DNA of 12,927 nt. It comes from Candidatus Babeliales bacterium (lineage in GTDB: Bacteria > Babelota > Babeliae > Babelales > JANWKD01). The position numbers were made by a program, and so were the translations under genes. Every line of letters starts with the position of its first letter. Position 1 is the first letter of the stretch. Below, in pieces: positions 6,939 through 12,927 of the stretch. The DNA lies in NCBI GenBank assembly GCA_025451595.1, contig JANWKD010000087.1, positions 1 through 12,927 of the forward strand, given 5' to 3'. The notes beneath the pieces were generated by a model. The model searched no databases. It saw nothing but the letters and a program-made list of their open reading frames with translations, and had not been told where the DNA came from.

Positions 6939-8622
6939 TAGCTTTTCAAAAGTAAGAACCTCAATCGTTTTTTTTATATTTTGCTGCTGCTATATTTTTA
7001 TTCTCATTAACTTATATTTTTTACAAATAAAAAAGCATCATTATTTTATTCAGCTCGCTGAATCTCAATACCAAATTCGTATAAAAAAAACGCCTGAACG
7101 CGCACTTATTTATGATCGCAATAATCAGTTGCTCGTAGTAAATCAAGATAGTATCGCTGCGTTCATTACACCCAATGCATTGAAAGAAAAAAATAAATTA
7201 GAACAAATACTTGCTTGCCATTTTCCCAAAGCGCTCGAACAGCTACAAAAAAATAGCGATGCGCAATTTATGTATATCAAACGGCGATTGAGCGATGAAC
7301 AGTATGCGCTTCTTAAAAAAAATAATTGCGCAGATATTCAGTTCCTGCATGAACCAGCACGATATTATCCACATGAAGCATTAAGTCATATTATTGGGAT
7401 TACTGATATTGATAATAACGGCCTGTTTGGCATCGAATGGTTGTATCAGCAGCAACTGGCTGGTAATTCATCAATTTTTCATCTTGAAAAAGATGCACGT
7501 TCTGGTTATTTCCATTTTGTAAAACAGACAAAGCATGAAGGATCAGCTGGCAGTCCCGTTCATATCAGTATTGATAACGATCTACAATTTTTAATCCATG
7601 AAGAAGTTAAAAAAACCGTACAAGAGTTTCAGGCGCAAGAAGGCGCTGCATTGGTGATTGACCCGGCAACGGGACAAATGTATGCCATGGTCCAATTTCC
7701 TACCGCAGATCCCAATAATATTGAAAATTTAAATCTTGAATTGACCAAAAACAAGATTGCTACGCAAAGCTACGAACTGGGATCAGTTATTAAAATATTT
7801 TTGGCACTCGCCGCTATAGAAGAAGGCGTCGTGCAACCTGATGAATATATTGATTGTGAAAATAAAAAAGTTACCTATGTTAATGGCGTAAAAATAAGCA
7901 CCTGGCCGCATGGACACGGGTTAATTACATTCTCTGAAGTTATTCAATATTCTAACAATATTGGCGCTGCCAAAGTGGGACTTCGGTTAGGACCAACATT
8001 GTATGAACATTATACACGCCTGGGTTTTGGTAAAAAAACAGCGCTCGACTGGCCAGGAGAACAAAAAGGTTTTGTCAATCCACCTCATTTGTGGACTAAG
8101 CCTTCGATTATTTCCCTCTCATTTGGGTATGAAATTAGTGCAACTTTGTTACAATTAGCACAAGCGTTTTGCATAATAGCAAATGATGGTATAGCGGTAC
8201 AACCAACGTTAGAGATAAACAAACCTCTGCCCGAATACCAACCTGCTTGTTATAGCAAAAAAACAATTGATACTATTAAAGATATTTTGGAAAAAACAGT
8301 AACGTCAGGAACTGCCCGACAAGCTGCATTAAAAGGCTATAAAGTAATGTGCAAAACAGGAACGGCAAATAAAGTAATACATGGAATTTATAATACCGAA
8401 CATAATATTTACACCTGTGCCGGCATTATTGAGAAAAATTCCTACAAGCGCGTAATTGTTACCTTTATTAATGAAGCGCAAGGCAATAACCTTTTTGCTT
8501 CAAAAGTTGCCGTACCTTTGTTTGAACGCATTGCAGAACGTCTATTAATTCATGATCATATTATTTTTGAGGACAATTATGTTCAATCACAAATCGTCAG
8601 ATATTATAACGATCCCTGCTGA
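6931..8622 (+). CDS. ftsI: Class B penicillin-binding protein, FtsI/PBP3-type transpeptidase
   Basis: 563 residues from the ATG at 6931; an in-frame TTG at 6925 would add two, but the ATG overlaps the upstream stop (ATGAATAG) and is preferred. One N-terminal TM helix (about 10-31) anchors a periplasmic enzyme. The dimerisation domain opens with PERALIYDRNNQLLVVN, the class B form of RGxIxDRNGxxLAxN. All three catalytic motifs of a DD-transpeptidase are intact: SVIK with Ser285, SNN with Ser341 and KTG with Lys475. The length matches division-type PBPs, and no PASTA domain follows. It crosslinks septal peptidoglycan with FtsW. The FtsL-like gene precedes it, but no mraW, murE or ftsW is in the window, so this is at most a fragment of a dcw cluster. 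Its last 44 bp overlap the aldolase start. Confidence 0.92.
   Translation: MNSSFSKVRTSIVFFIFCCCYIFILINLYFLQIKKHHYFIQLAESQYQIRIKKTPERALIYDRNNQLLVVNQDSIAAFITPNALKEKNKLEQILACHFPKALEQLQKNSDAQFMYIKRRLSDEQYALLKKNNCADIQFLHEPARYYPHEALSHIIGITDIDNNGLFGIEWLYQQQLAGNSSIFHLEKDARSGYFHFVKQTKHEGSAGSPVHISIDNDLQFLIHEEVKKTVQEFQAQEGAALVIDPATGQMYAMVQFPTADPNNIENLNLELTKNKIATQSYELGSVIKIFLALAAIEEGVVQPDEYIDCENKKVTYVNGVKISTWPHGHGLITFSEVIQYSNNIGAAKVGLRLGPTLYEHYTRLGFGKKTALDWPGEQKGFVNPPHLWTKPSIISLSFGYEISATLLQLAQAFCIIANDGIAVQPTLEINKPLPEYQPACYSKKTIDTIKDILEKTVTSGTARQAALKGYKVMCKTGTANKVIHGIYNTEHNIYTCAGIIEKNSYKRVIVTFINEAQGNNLFASKVAVPLFERIAERLLIHDHIIFEDNYVQSQIVRYYNDPC
8569..8572 (+). promoter_or_regulatory. Ribosome binding site deciding the aldolase start
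   Basis: GAGG, 6 nt before the ATG at 8579 and inside the ftsI coding region. The earlier in-frame ATG at 8552 has no comparable site and would add nine hydrophobic residues (MIILFLRTI) not expected in a cytosolic aldolase. Confidence 0.6.
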
Positions 8623-9505
8623 TGTACCTATTTCAAAGCAACGTACGTTTAAAGATCATTATTTGACTCTTACCAAAGGCGCTGGCAAGCTATTCCTCTT
8701 TGCTTGTGATCAAAAAATTGAACATCTGCATAGTTCATTTTTTGGACCTTCAATTAGTTTAGATGACAACAACCCGCAGCATATATTCGCTATTGCACAA
8801 CAATCACCGGTGAGCGCTTTGGCAACTCAATTAGGACTTATTGCACGTTATGGACTGCAATATCCGGCGATCAACTATATTGCCAAACTTAATTCTAAAA
8901 CAAATCTTATTCCTGCTACACAAAAAGATCCTCAAAGTTCGTTATTATGGACGGTGGAACAAATAGTACATTTTGCAAAACAGTCTGCTCTGAACATTGC
9001 AGGTGTTGGTTATACCGTATACTTGGGCAGCGAATATGAAGCCCTCATGCTACACGAAGCAGCACAAGTAGTATACCAAGCACATCAGCACGGATTAATT
9101 GCCATATTATGGATGTACCCTCGCGGCAAAGCCGTGACAAACGAACGAGACGGTATGCTTATTGCGGGAGCTGCTGGCGTTGCCGCTGCTTTGGGTGCTG
9201 ATTTTGCAAAAATTAATGTGCCTGATGATACGACAGGATACACGAGCGCACAATGGCTTTCTATTGCTGCACAAGCTGCTGGCAATACTAAACTCATCTG
9301 TTCGGGGGGCACCAAAAAAGAACCGTATGCATTTTTGCAGGAGCTCTATAACCAGATTCATGATGGACATACAGCAGGCTGCGCGGTCGGTAGAAATTTG
9401 CATCAACGATCATTGCCACAAGCCGTTGCATTTACCACTGCAATTAATGCAATATTGTATCACAATGCTTCAGTTGAAGAGGCTATACAATTAGTAGAAA
9501 AGTAA
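8579..9505 (+). CDS. fbaB: Class I fructose-bisphosphate aldolase (DhnA/FbaB type)
   Basis: 308 residues from the ATG at 8579, chosen for its GAGG site; the frame is open upstream to 8552. The fold is a TIM barrel of the DeoC/FbaB/LacD group. LFACDQKIEH is the N-terminal strand with the conserved DQ/DH. WMYPRGK holds Tyr180, at the place of the catalytic Tyr. GADFAKINVP holds Lys211, the expected Schiff-base lysine. SGGTKKE and GCAVGRNLHQR are the two phosphate-binding strands. The reaction is fructose 1,6-bisphosphate to and from DHAP plus glyceraldehyde 3-phosphate, in the cytosol. Archaeal-type relatives can also act in aromatic amino acid precursor synthesis, so the substrate is likely but not certain. 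It overlaps ftsI by 44 bp and is probably in the same transcript. The gap to the USP gene is 24 bp. Confidence 0.9.
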   Translation: MFNHKSSDIITIPADVPISKQRTFKDHYLTLTKGAGKLFLFACDQKIEHLHSSFFGPSISLDDNNPQHIFAIAQQSPVSALATQLGLIARYGLQYPAINYIAKLNSKTNLIPATQKDPQSSLLWTVEQIVHFAKQSALNIAGVGYTVYLGSEYEALMLHEAAQVVYQAHQHGLIAILWMYPRGKAVTNERDGMLIAGAAGVAAALGADFAKINVPDDTTGYTSAQWLSIAAQAAGNTKLICSGGTKKEPYAFLQELYNQIHDGHTAGCAVGRNLHQRSLPQAVAFTTAINAILYHNASVEEAIQLVEK

Positions 9506-9529
9506 AACCTATTAAAAAAAAGGAGTTGT

Positions 9530-10660
9530 ATGAAGCGATTATTTATTGGTTGTGTAGCCTTATTTGCGTTGTGGGCGCAAATAACTAACTGTCAACCACC
9601 AAAGTTAAAAAATTATGGCAATACCTGTTATCTGAACGCCGCATTACAAGCATTACTTTCTTTGAACGATTTTACCGATCTTTTAAAAGATAAAAGCGAT
9701 CTATATCAAGAGGGTACACTATCTCGTGCTTTTTGCGATTTTGTTGGAGCAGTAAAAAGTGGTAAAACTGATTTTACTGGCTCGGACAACGAATTAAAAA
9801 GATTAATTGATATTGCATGGCCTATGATGATTGCAAAAGCCGGTGGGCAAGAAGCATGCGGACAGCAAGATGCATCCGAGTTTATTATATTGCTTATAGG
9901 TCAATTAATGCTAGAAGCGAATAAAACTGAAAAGGGAAGAGAACTAAAAGATAAAATCTACAAATTATTTAAGTCAGAGACAAGTTCATATGTAACATGT
10001 AAAATCACGGGCGATACACCGTTTAGTTTACCCGAAGAAAAACATTTCTCCTTTAATATTCCCATGCCCGCTAAATCATTTTCAAAATTAGACGAATCAT
10101 TTAATGCATTATTTTCTCTCAAAACCCCCGAGCTTAATTTTGAATATACTCCACCAGGGAAAGGAAAACAAATTGACTGTAAAAAATTTACCAGCCTAAA
10201 GAGTCTTGCTCCTCATCTTATTCTTAATTTAAACCGATTCAAAGTGAAAGAGGGAAAAGTAGAAAAAGATGACGCTCCTATTATGGTTCCTTTAACGCCA
10301 AAAATTAATGCTATTGATTATGAATTAAAATCAGTTATAGTGCAAAGTGGCGGCATTGGTGGTGGACATTATGTTGCGTATGTCAAAGATACGCATGGCG
10401 ATTGGTGGAAGTGTGACGATACGCCCGAATCAACTATAAAAAAAATCGATCTCAACGAATTAAATAGTAATATCACTCGAGGCTATAATTTCTTTTATGA
10501 AGCAAAAGAAAAACCAATAACCCCGCCTACTCCACCAGAAACAGGCCCTGAAACGACACCATTAAAATTAGAAACTCCTTTTGAAAAGGCATTAAAGAAC
10601 TTAAGCGGTGAATTGAATACATTATCTGCACGTTTCCAATTACAAGCATTAGAAGAATAG
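9530..10660 (+). CDS. Secreted ubiquitin-specific protease (USP/UCH family C19) homologue
   Basis: 376 residues. Residues 1-21 are a signal peptide (MKRLFIGCVALFALWA core), so export is expected. The USP Cys box is KLKNYGNTCYLNAALQAL with the nucleophile Cys33. QQDASEF corresponds to the family's QQDAHEF. LILNLNRFK matches the LxLxLKRF strand. The His box is GGGHYVAYV with His280, followed by WWKCDD with Asp296 as the third catalytic residue. The triad is therefore complete. The zinc-ribbon CxxC pairs of eukaryotic USPs are reduced to single Cys (VTCKIT and IDCKKF), so zinc binding is probably lost. After the domain come a Pro/Thr linker (PITPPTPPETGPETTP) and a helical tail. Bacteria lack ubiquitin, so the substrate is presumably host ubiquitin conjugates (inference). 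AGGAG (9521-9525) supports the start. Confidence 0.92.
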   Translation: MKRLFIGCVALFALWAQITNCQPPKLKNYGNTCYLNAALQALLSLNDFTDLLKDKSDLYQEGTLSRAFCDFVGAVKSGKTDFTGSDNELKRLIDIAWPMMIAKAGGQEACGQQDASEFIILLIGQLMLEANKTEKGRELKDKIYKLFKSETSSYVTCKITGDTPFSLPEEKHFSFNIPMPAKSFSKLDESFNALFSLKTPELNFEYTPPGKGKQIDCKKFTSLKSLAPHLILNLNRFKVKEGKVEKDDAPIMVPLTPKINAIDYELKSVIVQSGGIGGGHYVAYVKDTHGDWWKCDDTPESTIKKIDLNELNSNITRGYNFFYEAKEKPITPPTPPETGPETTPLKLETPFEKALKNLSGELNTLSARFQLQALEE

Positions 10661-10682
10661 GAATAGTTTAACAACGTTTTTC

Positions 10683-10733
10683 TCCCCTGAAACATTAACC
10701 ATGTTGCAGGGGGAACCTTCTTGTTTTTCTTTC
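10683..10733 (+). terminator. Terminator after the USP gene
   Basis: Stem CCCCTG-A-AACAT (10684-10695) pairs with ATGTT-G-CAGGGG (10701-10712) around the 5-nt loop TAACC, with one A/G mismatch and an outer U-G pair. A T-rich run follows (10719-10733). It closes the aldolase/USP transcript. Confidence 0.78.
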
Positions 10734-10749
10734 TAAGCTGGCATAAAAT
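10721..10749 (+). promoter_or_regulatory. Putative promoter for the beta-barrel gene
   Basis: TTGTTT (10721-10726), a 17-bp spacer and TAAAAT (10744-10749), just after the terminator stem. The start site would be near 10756, giving a leader under 20 nt that contains AAGGA (10758-10762). The -35 box is weak. Confidence 0.4.
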
Positions 10750-10772
10750 GATTCAAAAAGGAATGATCCAAT

Positions 10773-12242
10773 ATGAAGAAACTACTCATGTTCAGCTTAG
10801 CAACGATAATTCCCCTTTATAGCTTTAGCCCTACTCTCATTATCGAAGACGATAACATCTTCGCTCGTTCATTTATGTTTACGCGACCCGCGTATCAAAA
10901 CGTGGCAGCCCAACAACAATTATGGCACGATATGGTTTTTCATGAATGCGACCAGCGCTCGTTGCGTATTCAAGCGATCCCACTTTACCAAAAATCTATT
11001 CATTCAGAGCGTATTGATCGTTATTTTTTATTCCATCATAAAAATGTTTTAACGGTAAAAGGCGATGCGGTTATTTCAGGAAACCCTGCATTGCGCGATA
11101 TTCGTGCTGAATGGTTGAACTTACCAAGCAACTATCTTGGTAGTTTTACCGTCAGGCCACAACAGCAACAAATAACGGTGTGGTTTGAAGCGCAGCAGGA
11201 TTTAGGCCCAATCCTTTGTCACCCTTTTTTTGACAATCTGTGGGTGGGTATTGCCGTACCATTTCAATATGTTGAAAATGATATTCAACTAACACAGCTC
11301 AGTTCTTCTCATAATGGTTCGCATCCGCAAGATATTCTACAGGCATTGAATCAACCAGCATGGAACTATGCTAAATTTAATGGCAACCAAAAAGTAGCGG
11401 CACTTGCCGAAATTATGCTCAAACTCGGTGCTCGCTTTCTTGATCGCGATGGATTTCAAATTGGTGCTTATTCAGGCGTTGTGCTCCCTTTGCATAGGGG
11501 TCAAAATGCTGAATTTGTCTTTAGTCCTTTCATTGGTAACGACACCCATTTTGGCTACGCTACCGCGGTTATGTTCCAGTTGCCACTCGTTTGTTGCAAA
11601 TCATATGCCGATCAAGTCAATTTTTTTCTTAATGTGGAAAATATCTATTTTTTTAGAAATACTCAGCATCGGACTATGGACCTTGCCTATCGACCGTGGA
11701 CCCGCTATTTACTTTTTAATAGTATTGAAGGCGCTACCAATATTCCTGGTGCAAATGTGCTTACCCAACGAGTGCGCGTGCGCCCGTATAATATGGTCGA
11801 TTTGTCAACCGGAATACGCTGGGAATTTGGCAATATTGAATTAGAAATGGGTTACGATCTATGGGCTCGGGGCCGAGAGAAAATCAAATTTACACATCAT
11901 TTCCCGACGGGTAAATTTGGTATCGCGGGAGATGGCGCATTGGTACCGGGTACCAACATTGCCGCAACCGCAAGCAAAAGCACCATTGCATTGCAAGCAC
12001 CAAATGATGTGGATAATGATGGTAATCCAATTTTTGTGCCCATTACAAAAAAGGATATTTTGGCTATGACTGGAGGTGCCAAGGCTGCCATAAACCATCG
12101 AGGACATGCTGCAATTGGTTTTAGAAAATCATATTGTGTTGCCGACGTATTTATTGGTGGCGGTGGCTTTTTTGAATATGCTCAGAAAAATACCGCGCTT
12201 GACAATTGGGGATTATGGGCAAAAGTGGCTGTTGCCCATTAA
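10773..12242 (+). CDS. Predicted outer-membrane beta-barrel protein
   Basis: 489 residues. A signal peptide (MKKLLMFSLATIIPLYSF) is followed by an extracytoplasmic chain with no hydrophobic helix. From about residue 130 to the end there are many amphipathic alternating stretches of barrel type, such as GSFTVRPQQQQITVWFEA, NLWVGIAVPFQYV, GFQIGAYSGVVLPL, HFGYATAVMFQLPL and NIELEMGYDLWARGREKI. The C-terminus ends in strand-like WGLWAKVAVAH, though not in the usual terminal Phe. A loop containing DVDNDGNP (about 411-418) resembles a calcium-binding Asp/Asn turn. I cannot assign a transporter family; a lineage-specific porin or surface protein is the best guess. AAGGA lies 10 nt before the ATG. 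The gene stands alone between two hairpins, consistent with a separately controlled, abundant envelope protein. Confidence 0.78.
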   Translation: MKKLLMFSLATIIPLYSFSPTLIIEDDNIFARSFMFTRPAYQNVAAQQQLWHDMVFHECDQRSLRIQAIPLYQKSIHSERIDRYFLFHHKNVLTVKGDAVISGNPALRDIRAEWLNLPSNYLGSFTVRPQQQQITVWFEAQQDLGPILCHPFFDNLWVGIAVPFQYVENDIQLTQLSSSHNGSHPQDILQALNQPAWNYAKFNGNQKVAALAEIMLKLGARFLDRDGFQIGAYSGVVLPLHRGQNAEFVFSPFIGNDTHFGYATAVMFQLPLVCCKSYADQVNFFLNVENIYFFRNTQHRTMDLAYRPWTRYLLFNSIEGATNIPGANVLTQRVRVRPYNMVDLSTGIRWEFGNIELEMGYDLWARGREKIKFTHHFPTGKFGIAGDGALVPGTNIAATASKSTIALQAPNDVDNDGNPIFVPITKKDILAMTGGAKAAINHRGHAAIGFRKSYCVADVFIGGGGFFEYAQKNTALDNWGLWAKVAVAH

Positions 12243-12245
12243 AAC

Positions 12246-12274
12246 TTGAGCACATATTTTAAATATGTGCTCAA
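12246..12274. terminator. Bidirectional terminator-like palindrome
   Basis: Perfect 14-bp arms, TTGAGCACATATTT (12246-12259) and AAATATGTGCTCAA (12261-12274), centred on one T. It lies between the convergent stops of the barrel gene (12242) and the Cys-rich gene (12288). On the plus strand a T6 run follows at 12284-12289; on the minus strand the trailing sequence is GTTTTAA. It probably serves both genes. Confidence 0.75.
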
Positions 12275-12287
12275 TACAAACAATTTT

Positions 12288-12455
12288 TTAGCAAATGCAG
12301 TCTTTGCCTTCTTTGCAACCACAGCTTCCTTTTTTGCATCCGCAAGGTAAAATATCAGCTCTGTTTTTGTCGGAAGAACAAGAACATTTACCGCCTTGTT
12401 GGCATTTGCATTGATCACAACCACAAGATTTTTTTTGATTGTTATTGTTATTCAT
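12288..12455 (-). CDS. Metallothionein-like cysteine-rich small protein
   Basis: 55 residues from MNNNNNQKK, with 12 cysteines and no His. All Cys are in six CxC pairs: CGC-x2-CKC-x5-CSC, an 11-residue linker (SSDKNRADILP), then CGC-x4-CGC-x5-CIC. Two clusters of six thiols match the two-domain logic of metallothioneins, so soft-metal (Zn, Cu, Cd) binding is inferred. It does not resemble SmtA-type bacterial metallothioneins in spacing and lacks their aromatic/His region. AGGAG (12461-12465), 5 nt upstream, supports this start. The frame is open further, and an ATG at 12527 also has GGAG (12532-12535), giving a 79-residue form with the extra segment MKKVIREPGLNKSINKPQSK and four more residues. 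Which start is used is unresolved. It converges on the beta-barrel gene. Confidence 0.72.
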   Translation of the reverse strand: MNNNNNQKKSCGCDQCKCQQGGKCSCSSDKNRADILPCGCKKGSCGCKEGKDCIC

Positions 12456-12460
12456 ATACG

Positions 12461-12465
12461 CTCCT
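12461..12465 (-). promoter_or_regulatory. Shine-Dalgarno deciding the Cys-rich gene start
   Basis: AGGAG on the minus strand, 5 nt before the ATG at 12455. It is better than the GGAG (12532-12535) that lies 4 nt before the alternative ATG at 12527. Confidence 0.55.
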
Positions 12466-12570
12466 AGTTTTGATTGGGGTTTATTAATACTTTTATTAAG
12501 CCCTGGTTCTCTTATAACTTTTTTCATACTACTCCGATTATGCTTGTTCAGCAATTTTCTATGTTCGATA

Positions 12571-12588
12571 GGTAATTATACTATTACC
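12571..12588 (-). promoter_or_regulatory. -10 box inside a small inverted repeat, before the Cys-rich gene
   Basis: The minus strand has a perfect TATAAT (12575-12580) within GGTAATTATACTATTACC, whose 6-bp arms GGTAAT and ATTACC flank six bases. The arrangement looks like an operator covering the -10 box. No good -35 was found. The predicted start site is about 40 nt before the ATG at 12527 and 113 nt before the one at 12455. Confidence 0.35.
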
Positions 12589-12813
12589 GACACAGAAAAT
12601 CATCCTTGTTTATGATTTTATAATAGCAAATATTTTTTAAATAATGCAATAGTATTAGATAAATATTTTATAGACATATTTTCTATAAGCATATTTGAAT
12701 TTATTTATATAATTTTTTTTAAAGAAAAAAATTGTTGATTTTATGCTTTTTTATTTTCTAGATTGGGTGATGGTGTATAAATAACAATTTATTCCTTCAT
12801 ACAAAAGGATACT

Positions 12814-12924
12814 ATGATAATACCAAATCTTTCTTAAAACATTTTCTCTGTATTTAATAATTTTCAGGAAATATTTGTTACGTTAAAAAAACATCCTAAT
12901 ACTTTTTCTGATGAAATTTTTTAA
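12814..12924 (+). pseudogene. Possible short gene remnant with an in-frame stop
   Basis: AAGGA (12805-12809) lies 4 nt before an ATG. The frame reads MIIPNLS, then TAA at 12835, then continues open for 28 more codons (including FVTLKKHPNTFSDEIF) to a TAA at 12922 next to a T6 run. The good ribosome site and the protein-like continuation suggest a decayed gene start. In such AT-rich DNA it could be chance. Confidence 0.25.
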
Positions 12925-12927
12925 ATT

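Larger units (their letters stand above)
12528..12927. other. AT-rich region with no convincing intact gene
   Basis: About 400 bases, mostly A and T. It contains the Cys-rich gene's upstream control region (12528-12590), a 7-bp inverted repeat (TTATAGA 12668-12674 with TCTATAA 12682-12688), scattered TATA-like strings and the possible remnant at 12814. Neither strand has an open frame long enough to call. Confidence 0.6.

Noticed and set aside
9085..9406. Minus-strand ORFs within the aldolase
   Set aside because: Shadows of the aldolase, whose phosphate-binding and Schiff-base motifs are intact in the plus frame.
9530..9592. USP N-terminus as a lipoprotein signal (Cys21)
   Set aside because: The residues before Cys21 are Ile-Thr-Asn, which do not fit the lipobox; an ordinary signal peptidase I site is more likely.
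11404..11844. 146-codon plus-strand ORF in another frame of the barrel gene
   Set aside because: Wholly nested in the barrel gene, no ribosome site, and the main frame continues unbroken with strand-like sequence.
12668..12688. TTATAGA/TCTATAA inverted repeat
   Set aside because: A 7-bp A/T-rich repeat in very AT-rich DNA is expected by chance, and no gene end is nearby.

Overview
The window suggests a low-GC, reduced, host-associated Gram-negative bacterium. It combines a signal-peptide-bearing ubiquitin-specific protease (USP) homologue, a secreted protein with a C-terminal J-domain next to a sister helical-repeat protein, a large signal-peptide-bearing beta-barrel candidate, and ordinary bacterial genes (FtsI, class I aldolase, HIT protein, tRNA-Leu). 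This mix fits the protist-associated phylum Candidatus Dependentiae (TM6) best. That assignment is inferred from gene content; no 16S or ribosomal protein lies in the window.

Layout. 1-2904 (+): two adjacent alpha-helical, Lys/Glu-rich proteins built on a shared degenerate repeat; the second has a signal peptide and a J-domain with HPD, and ends in a strong terminator (2912-2946). 2945-3432 (+): a compact promoter, tRNA-Leu(CAA) with encoded CCA, and a HIT-family protein starting 16 nt after the tRNA. 3437-6540 (-): three membrane proteins, namely DoxX, an OPT-family transporter with its own near-consensus promoter, and an EamA/DMT permease whose putative promoter lies inside a perfect 16-bp inverted repeat. 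6666-9505 (+): a tightly packed run of an FtsL-like small membrane protein, FtsI (PBP transpeptidase) and a class I fructose-bisphosphate aldolase, with overlaps of 8 bp and 44 bp. 9530-10660 (+): the secreted USP homologue, 24 bp further on, closed by a terminator. 10773-12242 (+): an outer-membrane beta-barrel candidate, ending at a 14-bp-arm palindrome shared with a convergent minus-strand gene. 12288-12455 (-): a small metallothionein-like protein with 12 cysteines in six CxC pairs. The rest, to 12927, is very AT-rich and holds only a possible gene remnant.

How the genes fit together. The cell-wall division pair, the aldolase, the tRNA and HIT are housekeeping. The permeases (DMT, OPT, DoxX) fit import of host-derived nutrients. 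The exported USP, the exported J-protein and its repeat partner are the likely host-interaction set. The USP tail and the mature N-terminus of the J-protein carry a similar short helical motif, which hints at a common sorting or docking signal. The metallothionein-like protein may buffer metals. No mobile element, CRISPR array or rRNA was seen.
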